DNA from: Paeniglutamicibacter antarcticus_C
GTDB taxonomy: Bacteria > Actinomycetota > Actinomycetes > Actinomycetales > Micrococcaceae
Length of the DNA: 64,000 nucleotides
Direction: 5' to 3'
NCBI RefSeq assembly: GCF_039544305.1
Contig: NZ_BAABLK010000092.1
Span: 27,464-91,463 of the forward strand
Part shown: positions 8,831 to 17,356 of the stretch, piece by piece
Position numbering within the stretch: the stretch's first letter is position 1
Layout of the letters: each line of letters opens with the position of its first letter
Notes under the pieces: generated by a model
What the model saw: only the letters and a program-made list of their open reading frames with translations
What the model was told of the DNA's origin: nothing
Database searches by the model: none
Position numbers and translations under genes: made by a program

Positions 8831-9488
8831 GGCGGCGGCGTGGCCCGGGACAGGGATGAGCCACGCGGATCAGTCAGTGAACCGCCAGAGCCTGTTGGCG
8901 GCAGCGGACCATGCCAGGGCGCTGCTCGATGCGATGGTCAGGCTCGATGAAGACACCCCCGTGGCGCCGGAACTGGCCCAGCGACTGGAATCGGTGCTGG
9001 AACTGCTCGCGGACCATGTCCAGCCCGTCGAGGCGATGGTCGGCGGGCGGACGGCGGACCGAAGCGGGCCGCGGAAGGGAAGCTACCGGGATCGTTCGCC
9101 GATTTCCGGGGTGCTGAACCCCATCGCACCACCGGTGACGCTGCGGGTGATGGATGACCATACCGCCAACACCACCACGACGCTCGGGCTGGCCTACCAA
9201 GGCCCTCCCGGGCGGGTTCACGGCGGGTTCGTCGCTTCGCTGCTGGACCACATCATGGGATATGCAGCCGGAACCGTCGGAACATGGATCTTCACCCGCT
9301 CATTGACCGTTGACTACGACCATGCCGTACCTCTATTCGAGGAACTGGCAATCTCTGCCCGGGTTGACCATATCGATGGGCGCAAGATCTGGGTGGTCGG
9401 CGAGATTCGTGCCGAGGGATCCGTGGTGGCACGGGCCCGGGGGCTTTGGCTTCCACCGAGAGCGGTTCCAAAGGGCAACGAAGGCTAG
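8823..9488 (+). CDS. PaaI-family thioesterase
   Basis: 221 residues; the C-terminal half is a hot-dog thioesterase domain with the PaaI signature HGGFVASLLDHIMGYAAG (about residues 132-149). The N-terminal 60-70 residues are charged and of no recognised family. An internal Met at residue 12 (8856) is an alternative start. It is the last gene of the tightly packed run and could release CoA from dead-end intermediates. A 167-base gap separates it from etfB. Confidence 0.85.
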   Translation: MSRAAAWPGTGMSHADQSVNRQSLLAAADHARALLDAMVRLDEDTPVAPELAQRLESVLELLADHVQPVEAMVGGRTADRSGPRKGSYRDRSPISGVLNPIAPPVTLRVMDDHTANTTTTLGLAYQGPPGRVHGGFVASLLDHIMGYAAGTVGTWIFTRSLTVDYDHAVPLFEELAISARVDHIDGRKIWVVGEIRAEGSVVARARGLWLPPRAVPKGNEG

Positions 9489-9655
9489 CCTGTCCACGGC
9501 GGGCGGGTCACCGGTGCAGGCAGCGAACTGCGGCAAAACCCCGCGCCCGCACCGACAACACGGCCTACGCGGTTCAACACTGACCGGTTTAAGATACCTG
9601 GACAGGACGAATCGCTCGTATATGTGCAAGTTCAACAAGAAAGAAGGAGCCAGTC
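9489..9655. other. Gap between catabolic run and etfBA
   Basis: No coding frame. A strong ribosome site (AAGGAG, seven bases before the GTG of etfB) closes the gap. A TAAGAT -10-like hexamer lies at 9590-9595 but no good -35 is spaced from it, so a separate etf promoter is possible, not shown. Confidence 0.4.
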
Positions 9656-10426
9656 GTGAAGATTGCAGTGCTGATCAAGCAGGTGCCGGACACCTATACG
9701 GAACGTCACCTCAGTGCCAATGGATGGGCCGACAGGGATGCGAGCGAGAGGGTCACCGACGAAATCACCGAGCGTGCCTTGGAAGTGGCCTTGAAGCAGA
9801 AGGACGCCGACAAGGGCGTTGAAATCGTGGTGGTCACCATGGGCCCCGGCACCGCCACCGAGGCGTTGCGCAAGGCCTTGTCGATGGGCGCGGACAAAGC
9901 CATCCACGTGCAAGACGATTCCCTCTCCGGAGCTGATGCGCTGATGACCGCCCGGGTCTTGGCTGCCTCCCTGGCCGATGCCGGTGCCGACCTGGTCATC
10001 GCCGGCAATGAATCCACCGACGGGCGCGGCGGCGTGGTTCCCGCCATGATCGCGGAGGCACTCAACCTGCCGTTCCTGGGCCCGTTGGATTCGGTCGAGG
10101 TCGTCGCTGGCAGTGTGCATGGTGAGCGTTCGGACGCGGACGGAACCACCGTGCTGCGTGCCGCCACCCCGGCGGTGATCTCGGTTTCCGAGGCCGTCGG
10201 TGAGGCACGCTTCCCGAAGTTCAAGGGCATCCTGGGCGCCAAGCGCAAGCCGCTCGCCGTGCATAGCGCCAACGATCTGGGGTTCCCCGGGGTCGACCAC
10301 GCCGCGGGAAATCTCGTGCTGAACGCCTCCCGGCGCCCCGCCCGCACCGCAGGAACCAAAATCGTTGATGACGGGCAGGCCGCCGGAGCGCTGGCCGCGT
10401 ACCTCGTTGCCGAGAAACTGATCTAA
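9656..10426 (+). CDS. etfB: Electron transfer flavoprotein beta subunit
   Basis: 256 residues, GTG start behind AAGGAG. Begins MKIAVLIKQVPDT, the standard EtfB N-terminus, and has the ERALEVALKQKD and ALRKALSMGADKA segments that bind AMP and partner dehydrogenases. It forms the EtfAB heterodimer that collects electrons from acyl-CoA dehydrogenases. The position directly behind two such dehydrogenases argues for a dedicated ETF. etfA follows after 12 bases. Confidence 0.95.
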   Translation: MKIAVLIKQVPDTYTERHLSANGWADRDASERVTDEITERALEVALKQKDADKGVEIVVVTMGPGTATEALRKALSMGADKAIHVQDDSLSGADALMTARVLAASLADAGADLVIAGNESTDGRGGVVPAMIAEALNLPFLGPLDSVEVVAGSVHGERSDADGTTVLRAATPAVISVSEAVGEARFPKFKGILGAKRKPLAVHSANDLGFPGVDHAAGNLVLNASRRPARTAGTKIVDDGQAAGALAAYLVAEKLI

Positions 10427-10438
10427 GGAAGGCCTGAC

Positions 10439-11425
10439 ATGACCAACATCCTGGTAAACATCGAACTGACCGAGAACGGCGTGCCGCGCTCAACGAGTGC
10501 CCACCTTCTGGCGACCGCGGCACCCCTGGGTACTCCCGTGGCAGTGGTTGCATCAAATCCGGGCAACAGCGAGGTACTGCTCTCCCGGCTTTCGGCCCTT
10601 GGCGCCGCCGAGATCTTCATCGCCGAAACCACTGAAGCCGCCACGCACGTGGCAGCCTGTGCGGTGGCAGCACTTGCCGCGGCCATGGCGCACTACACAC
10701 CGGGAGCCGTGCTCGCCTCAAACAGCGCGGTCTGCCGAGAAGTCATTGGCCGGCTGGCCATGCGCACCAACAGCCCCGTGATCCTCGAGGCGCTGGAACT
10801 TGAACAGCGTGCGGGTCAGCTCGTAGCGTCTCATTCGGTTTTCGGCGGAGACTACGTCACCGAGTCCTCCATCGGGGCAGGGGTCCCCTTGGTCACCGTT
10901 GGATCCACCGGCGCTGAGCCGCTGAATCCGGTGCTTGATGCGGTGACCCACGTAGTGGACCTGGAGGTTTCCACTGCAGCCTCGGCCGTTGTTGAATCAA
11001 GCAGTCCGCGGGTCACCAACTCCGCGCGGCCGGAACTGCGCGGCGCCAAGATTGTTGTCTCCGGCGGCCGTGGTGTGGCTTCGAAAGACAACTTCGTGCT
11101 GGTCGAGGAATTGGCCGACGCCCTGGGTGCGGGTCTGGGCGCCTCCCGTGCCGCGGTGGATTCGGGTTATATTGCGCAGAACCACCAAGTGGGACAGACC
11201 GGTGTCAGCGTCTCGCCCGATCTCTATATCGCCCTGGGCATTTCGGGCGCCATCCAGCACCTGGCCGGGATGCAGACCGCCAAGCGCATCGTGGCGATCA
11301 ACAAGGATGCCGATGCCCCGATCTTCGACGTCGCGGACTTCGGCATCGTCGGTGACTTGTTCGCCATCCTGCCGGCGCTCAAGGAAGCCATCGCGGAACG
11401 CAACAGCGTCACCGCAGGCGTATAA
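10439..11425 (+). CDS. etfA: Electron transfer flavoprotein alpha subunit
   Basis: 328 residues. The C-terminal FAD domain is complete: SRAAVDSGY, then QVGQTGVSVSPDLYIALG, then GISGAIQHLAGM and IVAINKDADAPIF, all in family order. Together with EtfB it would pass electrons from the acyl-CoA dehydrogenases to a membrane acceptor. No ETF:quinone oxidoreductase gene follows; instead a cytochrome b gene starts 14 bases downstream. Confidence 0.96.
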   Translation: MTNILVNIELTENGVPRSTSAHLLATAAPLGTPVAVVASNPGNSEVLLSRLSALGAAEIFIAETTEAATHVAACAVAALAAAMAHYTPGAVLASNSAVCREVIGRLAMRTNSPVILEALELEQRAGQLVASHSVFGGDYVTESSIGAGVPLVTVGSTGAEPLNPVLDAVTHVVDLEVSTAASAVVESSSPRVTNSARPELRGAKIVVSGGRGVASKDNFVLVEELADALGAGLGASRAAVDSGYIAQNHQVGQTGVSVSPDLYIALGISGAIQHLAGMQTAKRIVAINKDADAPIFDVADFGIVGDLFAILPALKEAIAERNSVTAGV

Positions 11426-11439
11426 GAAAGGTAAATGAG

Positions 11440-12381
11440 ATGTCGGTGCCGACCAGATTAAAACAGGAAACCACGTCCACCCCCGCGAAGTGGACCCGTC
11501 TGGCCATCTGGATCGCTGTGATCGTGGTGGCCATGGCAGTGATGGTGTTTTTGGCCAAATGGGCCAGGGGCATGGAACCGGTGCAGCAGTTCCTGGTGGC
11601 ATATCCCGGTCACAGCGAACTGCCCGAAGGGGCTCCGGTGGGATTGCCCGCATGGCTTGGTTGGCAGCATTTCCTGAACGCGTTCTTTATCGTCCTGATC
11701 ATCCGCTCAGGCTGGCAAGTCCGGACTACTGCGCGCCCGCAGGCCTACTGGACCAGAAAGAACTCCGGACTGATCAAGACCAAGTCCAAGCCAACCAAAA
11801 TCAGTATGGAACTCTGGTTCCACCTGAGTCTGGATGTGCTGTGGATGGCCAATGGCCTGATCTTCATGGCGTTGCTCTTCGTCACCGGAGGGTGGATGCG
11901 TATCGTGCCCACAAGCTGGGACATCTTTCCCAATGCCCTGAGCACGGCGGTGCAATATGCCTCACTCAACTGGCCAACCGAGAACGGCTGGATCAATTAC
12001 AACGCGCTGCAAGTCCTGTCGTACTTCGCAATCGTATTCATCGCTGCACCGTTGGCGATCATTACCGGTGTGAGGATGAGTCCGATCTGGCCCAAGGGCA
12101 ACGCGAAGCTGGACAAGGCCTATCCCATGGAGCTCGCCCGGAAGCTCCACTTCCCGGTGATGATCTTCTTCGTGGCTTTCGTGATCATGCACGTGGCCAT
12201 GGTGCTCAGCACTGGGGTGCTACGGAACATGAACCACATGTTCGCGGCGCGTGATGATGCAGGGTGGCTTGGTTTCGGGGTCTTCGCACTGGCCGTAGCG
12301 GTCACGGTGATCATATGGTTCCTGGCCAAACCGATTTTCCTGCGACCGATTGCAAGCCTGATGGGCAAGGTGTCCAAATAG
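11440..12381 (+). CDS. Membrane cytochrome b (b561/b6-like)
   Basis: 313 residues with about six transmembrane segments. Histidines placed inside helices (GWQHFLNAF, WFHLSLDVL, RKLHFPVMIFF, VIMHVAMVL) are as expected for a di-haem cytochrome b of the b561 or thiosulfate-reductase type. It has no fused Fe-S or flavin domain. The gene lies 14 bases after etfA and ends before a terminator-like hairpin, so it closes the operon. I infer that it hands electrons from ETF toward the quinone pool, perhaps with a subunit encoded elsewhere; this pairing is not a standard ETF route. A cytochrome for an unrelated dehydrogenase is the alternative. Confidence 0.8.
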   Translation: MSVPTRLKQETTSTPAKWTRLAIWIAVIVVAMAVMVFLAKWARGMEPVQQFLVAYPGHSELPEGAPVGLPAWLGWQHFLNAFFIVLIIRSGWQVRTTARPQAYWTRKNSGLIKTKSKPTKISMELWFHLSLDVLWMANGLIFMALLFVTGGWMRIVPTSWDIFPNALSTAVQYASLNWPTENGWINYNALQVLSYFAIVFIAAPLAIITGVRMSPIWPKGNAKLDKAYPMELARKLHFPVMIFFVAFVIMHVAMVLSTGVLRNMNHMFAARDDAGWLGFGVFALAVAVTVIIWFLAKPIFLRPIASLMGKVSK

Positions 12382-12396
12382 GGCCTAGTTTTAGCT

Positions 12397-12456
12397 GGGG
12401 CCGAGTCCGGGGAGGCATCCGATAAATGCCAGTTGCCCCTGGGCCGGCCCCTTTTG
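12397..12456 (+). terminator. Terminator-like hairpin after cytochrome b gene
   Basis: GGGGCCG at 12397-12403 pairs exactly with CGGCCCC at 12445-12451 and is followed by TTTT. The stem is GC-only and the loop long (41 bases), partly folding on itself. It begins 15 bases after the stop, the usual place for a Rho-independent terminator. Confidence 0.5.
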
Positions 12457-12860
12457 GAGTGAAGGCTCCCGCCGCGACTAGGCATGCCAAGCCGGCAGCA
12501 AGTTGTTTGCGTGTCTTCATCGAATCAGCCGCCTGCTGGTTTGCAAGGAGATGATCATGGTCCTGCCGATTGCTTCACGGGGTTAGGCATTTGCCTGCTC
12601 CCATTTCATCCTCGTCTGCCAGGGACTGTTTCTCTGGAGGGCCTGGGATTCCGATCGGGCAGCTGGAGGACGCCAGCAGGTGCGCGCGAGGTATGTACCG
12701 CTTTCTCCACATGACACAGTCGGACTCATCCGATGAACGAAATCGCATAACCATTGAGGTAGCCTATTACTTCACACCTAGTCGGGGACGCTTTGGGGCG
12801 GTGCTGACGCATATCGACAACACGGTATCCAACAGGGGGTGAATCATCCCTACGTCTGAA
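12457..12860. other. Leader upstream of the M23 peptidase
   Basis: About 400 bases without a supported gene. Short open frames exist but none has a ribosome site or recognisable protein. The 3' end carries GGGGGTGAATC (12835-12845), a string seen near the end of ydaO-type (cyclic-di-AMP) riboswitches, which often precede actinobacterial cell-wall hydrolase genes; the other conserved blocks are not evident, so I do not call a riboswitch. Confidence 0.35.
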
Positions 12861-14579
12861 ATGATCACCGTGCCCAAAATCAAGTTCCTCCATATGACGC
12901 TGGCGGTTGCCGTTCTGCTTTCGCCTCTGGGCGTCTCGGCTGCCACCGCTGCACCCCTGCAGGCGCCTGCCGCCGCATCCATCGCCCCCGAACAACCGGA
13001 CGCAGCAACCTACGCCGTGGCCGAGAAGTCTTCCGCTGTCGCCTATGCTGCCTCGAGCGTGCTGCCTCTGGCCGATCATTGGGTGCTTCCGCTGGAAGCA
13101 AATACCTACCGGGCCACCTCGTCCAAGGGACCGCGCTGCATTCCCGTTCGCGGTGGATCAACCGAGCACCTGGGCCAGGATCTGGGCACGGACAACGGTG
13201 CGCCCATCTTTGCCGCGGCCGCCGGCAAGGTCATCAAAACCCGACAGGGCACCAACGCTGCATCCGGTTACATCCTTATCCAGCACAACGTCGACGGTGT
13301 GACGTACACCGGCGCGTATTACCACATGTGGAGCGCCACCACCCATGTGAAGCTGGGCTCCATGGTGAAGCCCGGACAACAGATCGCCAAGGTTGGCAAC
13401 AGTGGTCCTTCCACGGCGCCGCACCTGCACTTTGAGCTGTGGCGCGGGGGCTGGTACCAGGGAACGGCGGTGGACCCGGTGCCGTTTGTGAAGGCTCGCG
13501 GAGTCGACCTGTATGCCAATGCCACCACCGTGTATCCCGATGTGCGTCCCCCAAGCTGCACCTACTGGTTGGCCGAAGGTACCGCCTTGCGTACCCGGGC
13601 CGCCGAAACCGGGCCGGTGCTCAAGCAATTGGGCAAGGGCACCAAGGTGGTTGCGCCGTTGGCAGCCGGAACCAATAAGCACCTGAAGGTGAGTGCCGAT
13701 GGCTCGACCGGATGGATCAAGCAATCGGTGGTCACCCCGAACGTCGTTTCGGCGCCGCCCCCGGTAACGATCAAGAACGTGAATGCGTATAAAAACGCAA
13801 AGTACATGACGACGGCGTCGCTGAACATGCGCTCGTCAGCTCGTGACGGCGCCGTGCTCCGGACGCTGGCCAAGGGCACGGCAGTGACAGCAACAGGACT
13901 GACCGCGCTGAGTGAAGACTGGTTGCAGGTGAAAGCCGGCGGCAACGCCGGTTGGGTATCCAAGTCCTACCTGTCCAAGGTTGCCGCGCCAAAGCCGCAG
14001 AACAATGTCAAGCCGCAGGCCGTCCAGAAGCCTCCGGTTGCTCCTAAACCGGCGCCCACGAACAAACCGAAGCCGGTTCCTCCGACCAAGCCGAAACCGG
14101 TTCCTCCGATGAAGCCGGCGCCTACCGCGAAGCCGAAGCCGAAGGCCAAGGCCGCCGTGGTCAAGTACACGGTCAAAGCCAACCTGCATCTTCGCGCCAG
14201 TGCCAAGACCGGCAAGGTGCTGGTGACCATGAAAAAGGGGAGCACAGTCACCGCAACCGGCAAGAAGGCGGACGCGGGGAAATGGATCCAGGTTAAGTCG
14301 GGGTCCAAGACCGGCTGGGCCTCCGTCCAGTATCTGTCCAAGCAAAAGGCCAGTGGCACCTCGGCCAAACCCAAGCCGAAGCCGAAAGCCACGAAAGCCG
14401 TCACGCGCAAGACAACCAGCGGCCTGAACATGCGGGCAGGGGCCGGGGCCAAGCACAAAGTTGTCATGGTCCTCAAGACCAAGACCACGGTCCAGCTCGC
14501 GGGCAAGAAGTCAGGAAAGTGGGTCCAGGTGAAAGTCGGCAAGAAAACTGGATGGGTCTCGGGTGCCTACCTGAAGTAG
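12861..14579 (+). CDS. Secreted M23 metallopeptidase with SH3 repeats
   Basis: 572 residues. A signal peptide (basic start, hydrophobic 12-25, Ala-rich cleavage region near 30) leads to an M23 (LytM) endopeptidase domain at about 80-210 with zinc ligands His103 and Asp107 (HLGQD) and the HLH motif 188-190; His155 is in the expected active-site place. Four SH3-like domains follow (about 225-285, 305-365, 435-490, 520-572), separated by Pro/Lys-rich linkers with near-repeated KPKPVPP units. It would cut peptidoglycan cross-bridges outside the cell. An alternative start is Met12. Basic SH3/linker composition fits binding to the anionic wall. Confidence 0.92.
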   Translation: MITVPKIKFLHMTLAVAVLLSPLGVSAATAAPLQAPAAASIAPEQPDAATYAVAEKSSAVAYAASSVLPLADHWVLPLEANTYRATSSKGPRCIPVRGGSTEHLGQDLGTDNGAPIFAAAAGKVIKTRQGTNAASGYILIQHNVDGVTYTGAYYHMWSATTHVKLGSMVKPGQQIAKVGNSGPSTAPHLHFELWRGGWYQGTAVDPVPFVKARGVDLYANATTVYPDVRPPSCTYWLAEGTALRTRAAETGPVLKQLGKGTKVVAPLAAGTNKHLKVSADGSTGWIKQSVVTPNVVSAPPPVTIKNVNAYKNAKYMTTASLNMRSSARDGAVLRTLAKGTAVTATGLTALSEDWLQVKAGGNAGWVSKSYLSKVAAPKPQNNVKPQAVQKPPVAPKPAPTNKPKPVPPTKPKPVPPMKPAPTAKPKPKAKAAVVKYTVKANLHLRASAKTGKVLVTMKKGSTVTATGKKADAGKWIQVKSGSKTGWASVQYLSKQKASGTSAKPKPKPKATKAVTRKTTSGLNMRAGAGAKHKVVMVLKTKTTVQLAGKKSGKWVQVKVGKKTGWVSGAYLK

Positions 14580-14797
14580 GCCCAAAGTAGATCGGGGGTA
14601 TCCTCGCGAGCTAGCAGAGAAGAAAAGAGTCCGTCGTAGGAAGTTTTCTCGGCATCGGCATCGCGCACGTCCAGGATTCGTGACCACTTAGACATGGGGC
14701 TGTAAGTCGACAACGACGTGGGCGATGGACGGTAGCATCATCGGCCGGCCACTGCCGGGCTACCCGACCGCACCAGCTAATACGAAAATAAGGCGAG
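14580..14797. other. Spacer between M23 gene and IS110 remnant
   Basis: No gene seen. The downstream end of the IS110 element should lie in this interval, but IS110 elements lack clear terminal repeats, so I cannot fix it. Confidence 0.3.
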
Positions 14798-16044
14798 TCA
14801 GGCTGCCTCCCGAGTACTCAGGGTGACGTCATAGCCCAGCTCGTGGAGGCGGCGGACCGCATTGTTCCTGGTGCGGGCGGGGTCTTTTTGGGTGAAGAAG
14901 TCGGAACCGGGGTCGTGGTAGCACTCGCCCTGGGCGAGCATGTGCCAGACGGCCGTGAGGATGGAATGCTCGGTGGCAACAATTGCCTTCATCTTGCCGC
15001 GACGCACGATGATTCGTTTGTAACGCACCCCGAGATACGTTCCCTGGGGGTGTCGGGAAATGGACAGGGCAGCGATGCCCAACGCCCCTTTGAGATAACG
15101 GTTCCCGGGGCGGGTCCTGCTGGATTTGACCCGTCCGGCCGATTCGTTTGAACCGGGGCTGAGCCCAGCCCAAGAGGCGAGTCGGCCCGGGGTCTCGAAG
15201 GTACTCATATCCGCACAGGTTTCGGCGACAATGACATCAGCAACGAGGGTGGAGACTCCGGGAATGGTGGCCAGGAATTCCCGGGCGACCAGAAAGGGTT
15301 CCATCGCCGTATCGATCCGCGCGGTGAGCTGATTCACCCACCCGGTGATCGAGTCGATTCGCTCCAGATGCATATTGCAAATGAACGCATGATGTTCCTC
15401 GAACCGCCCGGTAAGAGCCTCGACGAGCTCGGGAATCCGCGGACGCATACGCCCCCTTGGCGAGGTTCGCCAACACCTGCGGGTCGCGTTCCCCGTTGAT
15501 GAGCGCGGTGAGCATGGCCCGGGAAGAGACACCCATCAGATCGGAAATATAGTCGGACGGTTTGATGCCGGTGGACTCCAGGAACTTCTCCAAACGCTGC
15601 ACTTCCCGGGTTCGGCCCTCGGTGGCGATGGTGCGTGCCCGAGTCAGATCCCGCAGGATCCGGATCGGCGGGGGCGGAACAAAACAGGGACGCAATAAAC
15701 CGTGGGCCCCCCAACTGGGCCAACCAAGAGGCGTCGGAAACGTCGGTCTTCCGGCCGGGAATATTGCGTGCGGCCTTCGCATTGACCAGCATCACCGGCA
15801 ACACGTCCTCAAACAGGTAGTAAAACGGCTTCCAATAGTCACTGGTCGCCTCCATCACCACGGTGGTGACCTTAGCCGCAACCAGCATGTCGCGCAGTGC
15901 CAGGATCTGGTTGGTGGTCGAACCCCACGTGTTGACCACGGGAGCGGGAAAAGTGCCGGCACGCTTGCCCAGGGCACGAATGGCGACCTTCACGTCGCTT
16001 TTGGAAATATCAAGACCCGCGGCACGTTCATGAACCAGGTCCAC
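14798..16044 (-). pseudogene. IS110-family transposase, two frameshifts
   Basis: Three overlapping frames together give one full-length IS110 transposase of about 415 residues. Frame 1 (from 16044) holds the DEDD N-domain, MDLVHERAAGLDISKSDVKV through KTDVSDASWLAQL. The reading then shifts near a run of six C at 15707-15712 into frame 2 (RILRDLTRARTIATEGRTRE to LANLAKG), and shifts again near CCCCC at 15452-15456 into frame 3 (RMRPRIPELVEAL to the end), which carries the transposase_20 domain (PGVSTLVADVIVAET, GRLASWAGLSPGSN). Both shifts are at homopolymers, so they may be real decay or assembly errors. Confidence 0.88.
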
Positions 16045-16290
16045 GGGGCACCTCCTATGTAGTTTGTTCCTGAGGGTGATGGTGTCTACCGCGTGGAGGG
16101 CTGAATCAAATCAGGACTCTAATACTCGTGCTCACAGCAACAATCCACGGTTCCTGTGGAACCCTCCGCACCACGTTATGAGACGAGCCAAACAACGGCA
16201 CCAAGGACGGACCGGCGTCAAACGCGGTAGTCACTACTATCATCGCGCCGCTGCACGTCAGATACCAGCATCCACGGTGACCTAAGCGTA
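16045..16290 (-). ncRNA. Candidate IS110 bridge-RNA region
   Basis: Non-coding DNA directly 5' of the transposase start. In IS110-group elements this left end encodes the bridge RNA that selects target and donor sites. I see short pairings (for example CCACGG/CCGTGG types) but did not fold the segment; the call rests on position and family knowledge only. Confidence 0.3.
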
Positions 16291-17356
16291 ATTTTCGACC
16301 TCCACGGCGCGCAGCGGCGCTGGAACGCTATTTGCCATATCTGTCTCTATTGCCTGCCCGTAGACAAGGGGAGCTGCAATGCGACGCCGCATCAGCGAGA
16401 TGATGCGGAACTTGAAAATACGAGGGTGTGGTCTCTACTCTTCGTTATCTAAGGCTGTGGCTAATCGTCGTCGCCGGACGCGCGCGTTCCCCAAGATGCG
16501 GGTGTCCGCTCGCTCATACGCCTCGAACGACAGCGCCGGCGTCGTCTGGTTTACGCCTCGTTGTAGTAGGCAGTTGCGATGGCGCGGCGGACTGCTATTC
16601 GCCGCCTGACTCTGGCTGTTCAGTGGTGCGCTGCGGTGCGCAGGGACGGTCCCGCGCCGATGGTTAGTGGCAGGAAATTCGTGGGGCAGAAGTGAGCAAG
16701 CGCCAAGGCCTTCTTGGGAATCCGGGCGGTGCTTGAACCTAGGAGGGTACTCGGTCCACCGTTAAAGCAGAGATGAAGTGCGAGGCTTCAAGCACGATCG
16801 CACGGCAGCAGGAGGTTCACTTCTCTGCCGCCAAGGGACTGACACATCAGCGGGAATATGGATTCTGGTTGTCCGCGAGCAGAACCCGATTCTGAGGCTA
16901 TTTTCCAGTAACTACGCTGAACCCTTCAAACCCGCGCCTTGCGTGGAGACCGGAACACTGAAACCTGGTAAGCCCAGCAAGCTCCAAGGGCTGGTAGGGA
17001 CAAGCAACGCTTCGCGGGGTTTGGCGAGACCGAGACCGGAGCTAAGTGTGCGCTGGCTACCTTCTGCTGCCTCTATCGGCGTCAGACAGAACATTGCCCA
17101 CTGTGGCCTTGAACGGCAATGCCTCCCGCAAGACTCGTCGCATCTCACAGGACGGATATACAGTCACTCGAGAACTTCTCCGGCCACTTGCAACCGTCCC
17201 GGGAGCACCGCGGCAAGCAGTTCAAGCGAGATCCAAAGGCTGACATGGGGAGAGTCCGTGTCTTCCGGTGGGCAAAGACGGACGTTTTCGGTGGGGGCTA
17301 AAAAATAAGTTTTAGAGATTCCAACGGCAAGTCGGATAGGGATGACGCCGGATACT
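16291..17356. other. Gene-poor 1-kb stretch
   Basis: No supported gene. The longest open frame (plus strand, 16778-17308) has no recognisable domain, no clear ribosome site and unusual composition. A GACGCCGCATC-rich short inverted repeat lies near 16383-16408. Probably decayed DNA beside the insertion element. Confidence 0.5.

Larger units (their letters stand above)
14780..16290 (-). mobile_element. IS110-family element, degenerate
   Basis: Defined by the frameshifted transposase at 14798-16044 plus the roughly 250 bases upstream of it (16045-16290) where IS110-group elements carry their non-coding left end. Ends are approximate: this family has no reliable inverted repeats or target duplications. 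It sits between the M23 peptidase and a gene-poor stretch. Confidence 0.6.

Noticed and set aside
12820..12860. GGGGGTGAATC upstream of the M23 peptidase as a ydaO (cyclic-di-AMP) riboswitch
   Set aside because: Only the 3' string resembles the motif; the other conserved blocks and stems are not evident. A covariance-model search would settle it.
13985..14160. Repeats near 14056-14110 as a CRISPR or tandem-repeat locus
   Set aside because: They encode the Pro/Lys linker of the M23 protein in frame; repeats are short and imperfect. No CRISPR array is present in the window.
16778..17308. 176-codon plus-strand frame as a gene
   Set aside because: No domain, no ribosome site, composition unlike neighbouring genes.
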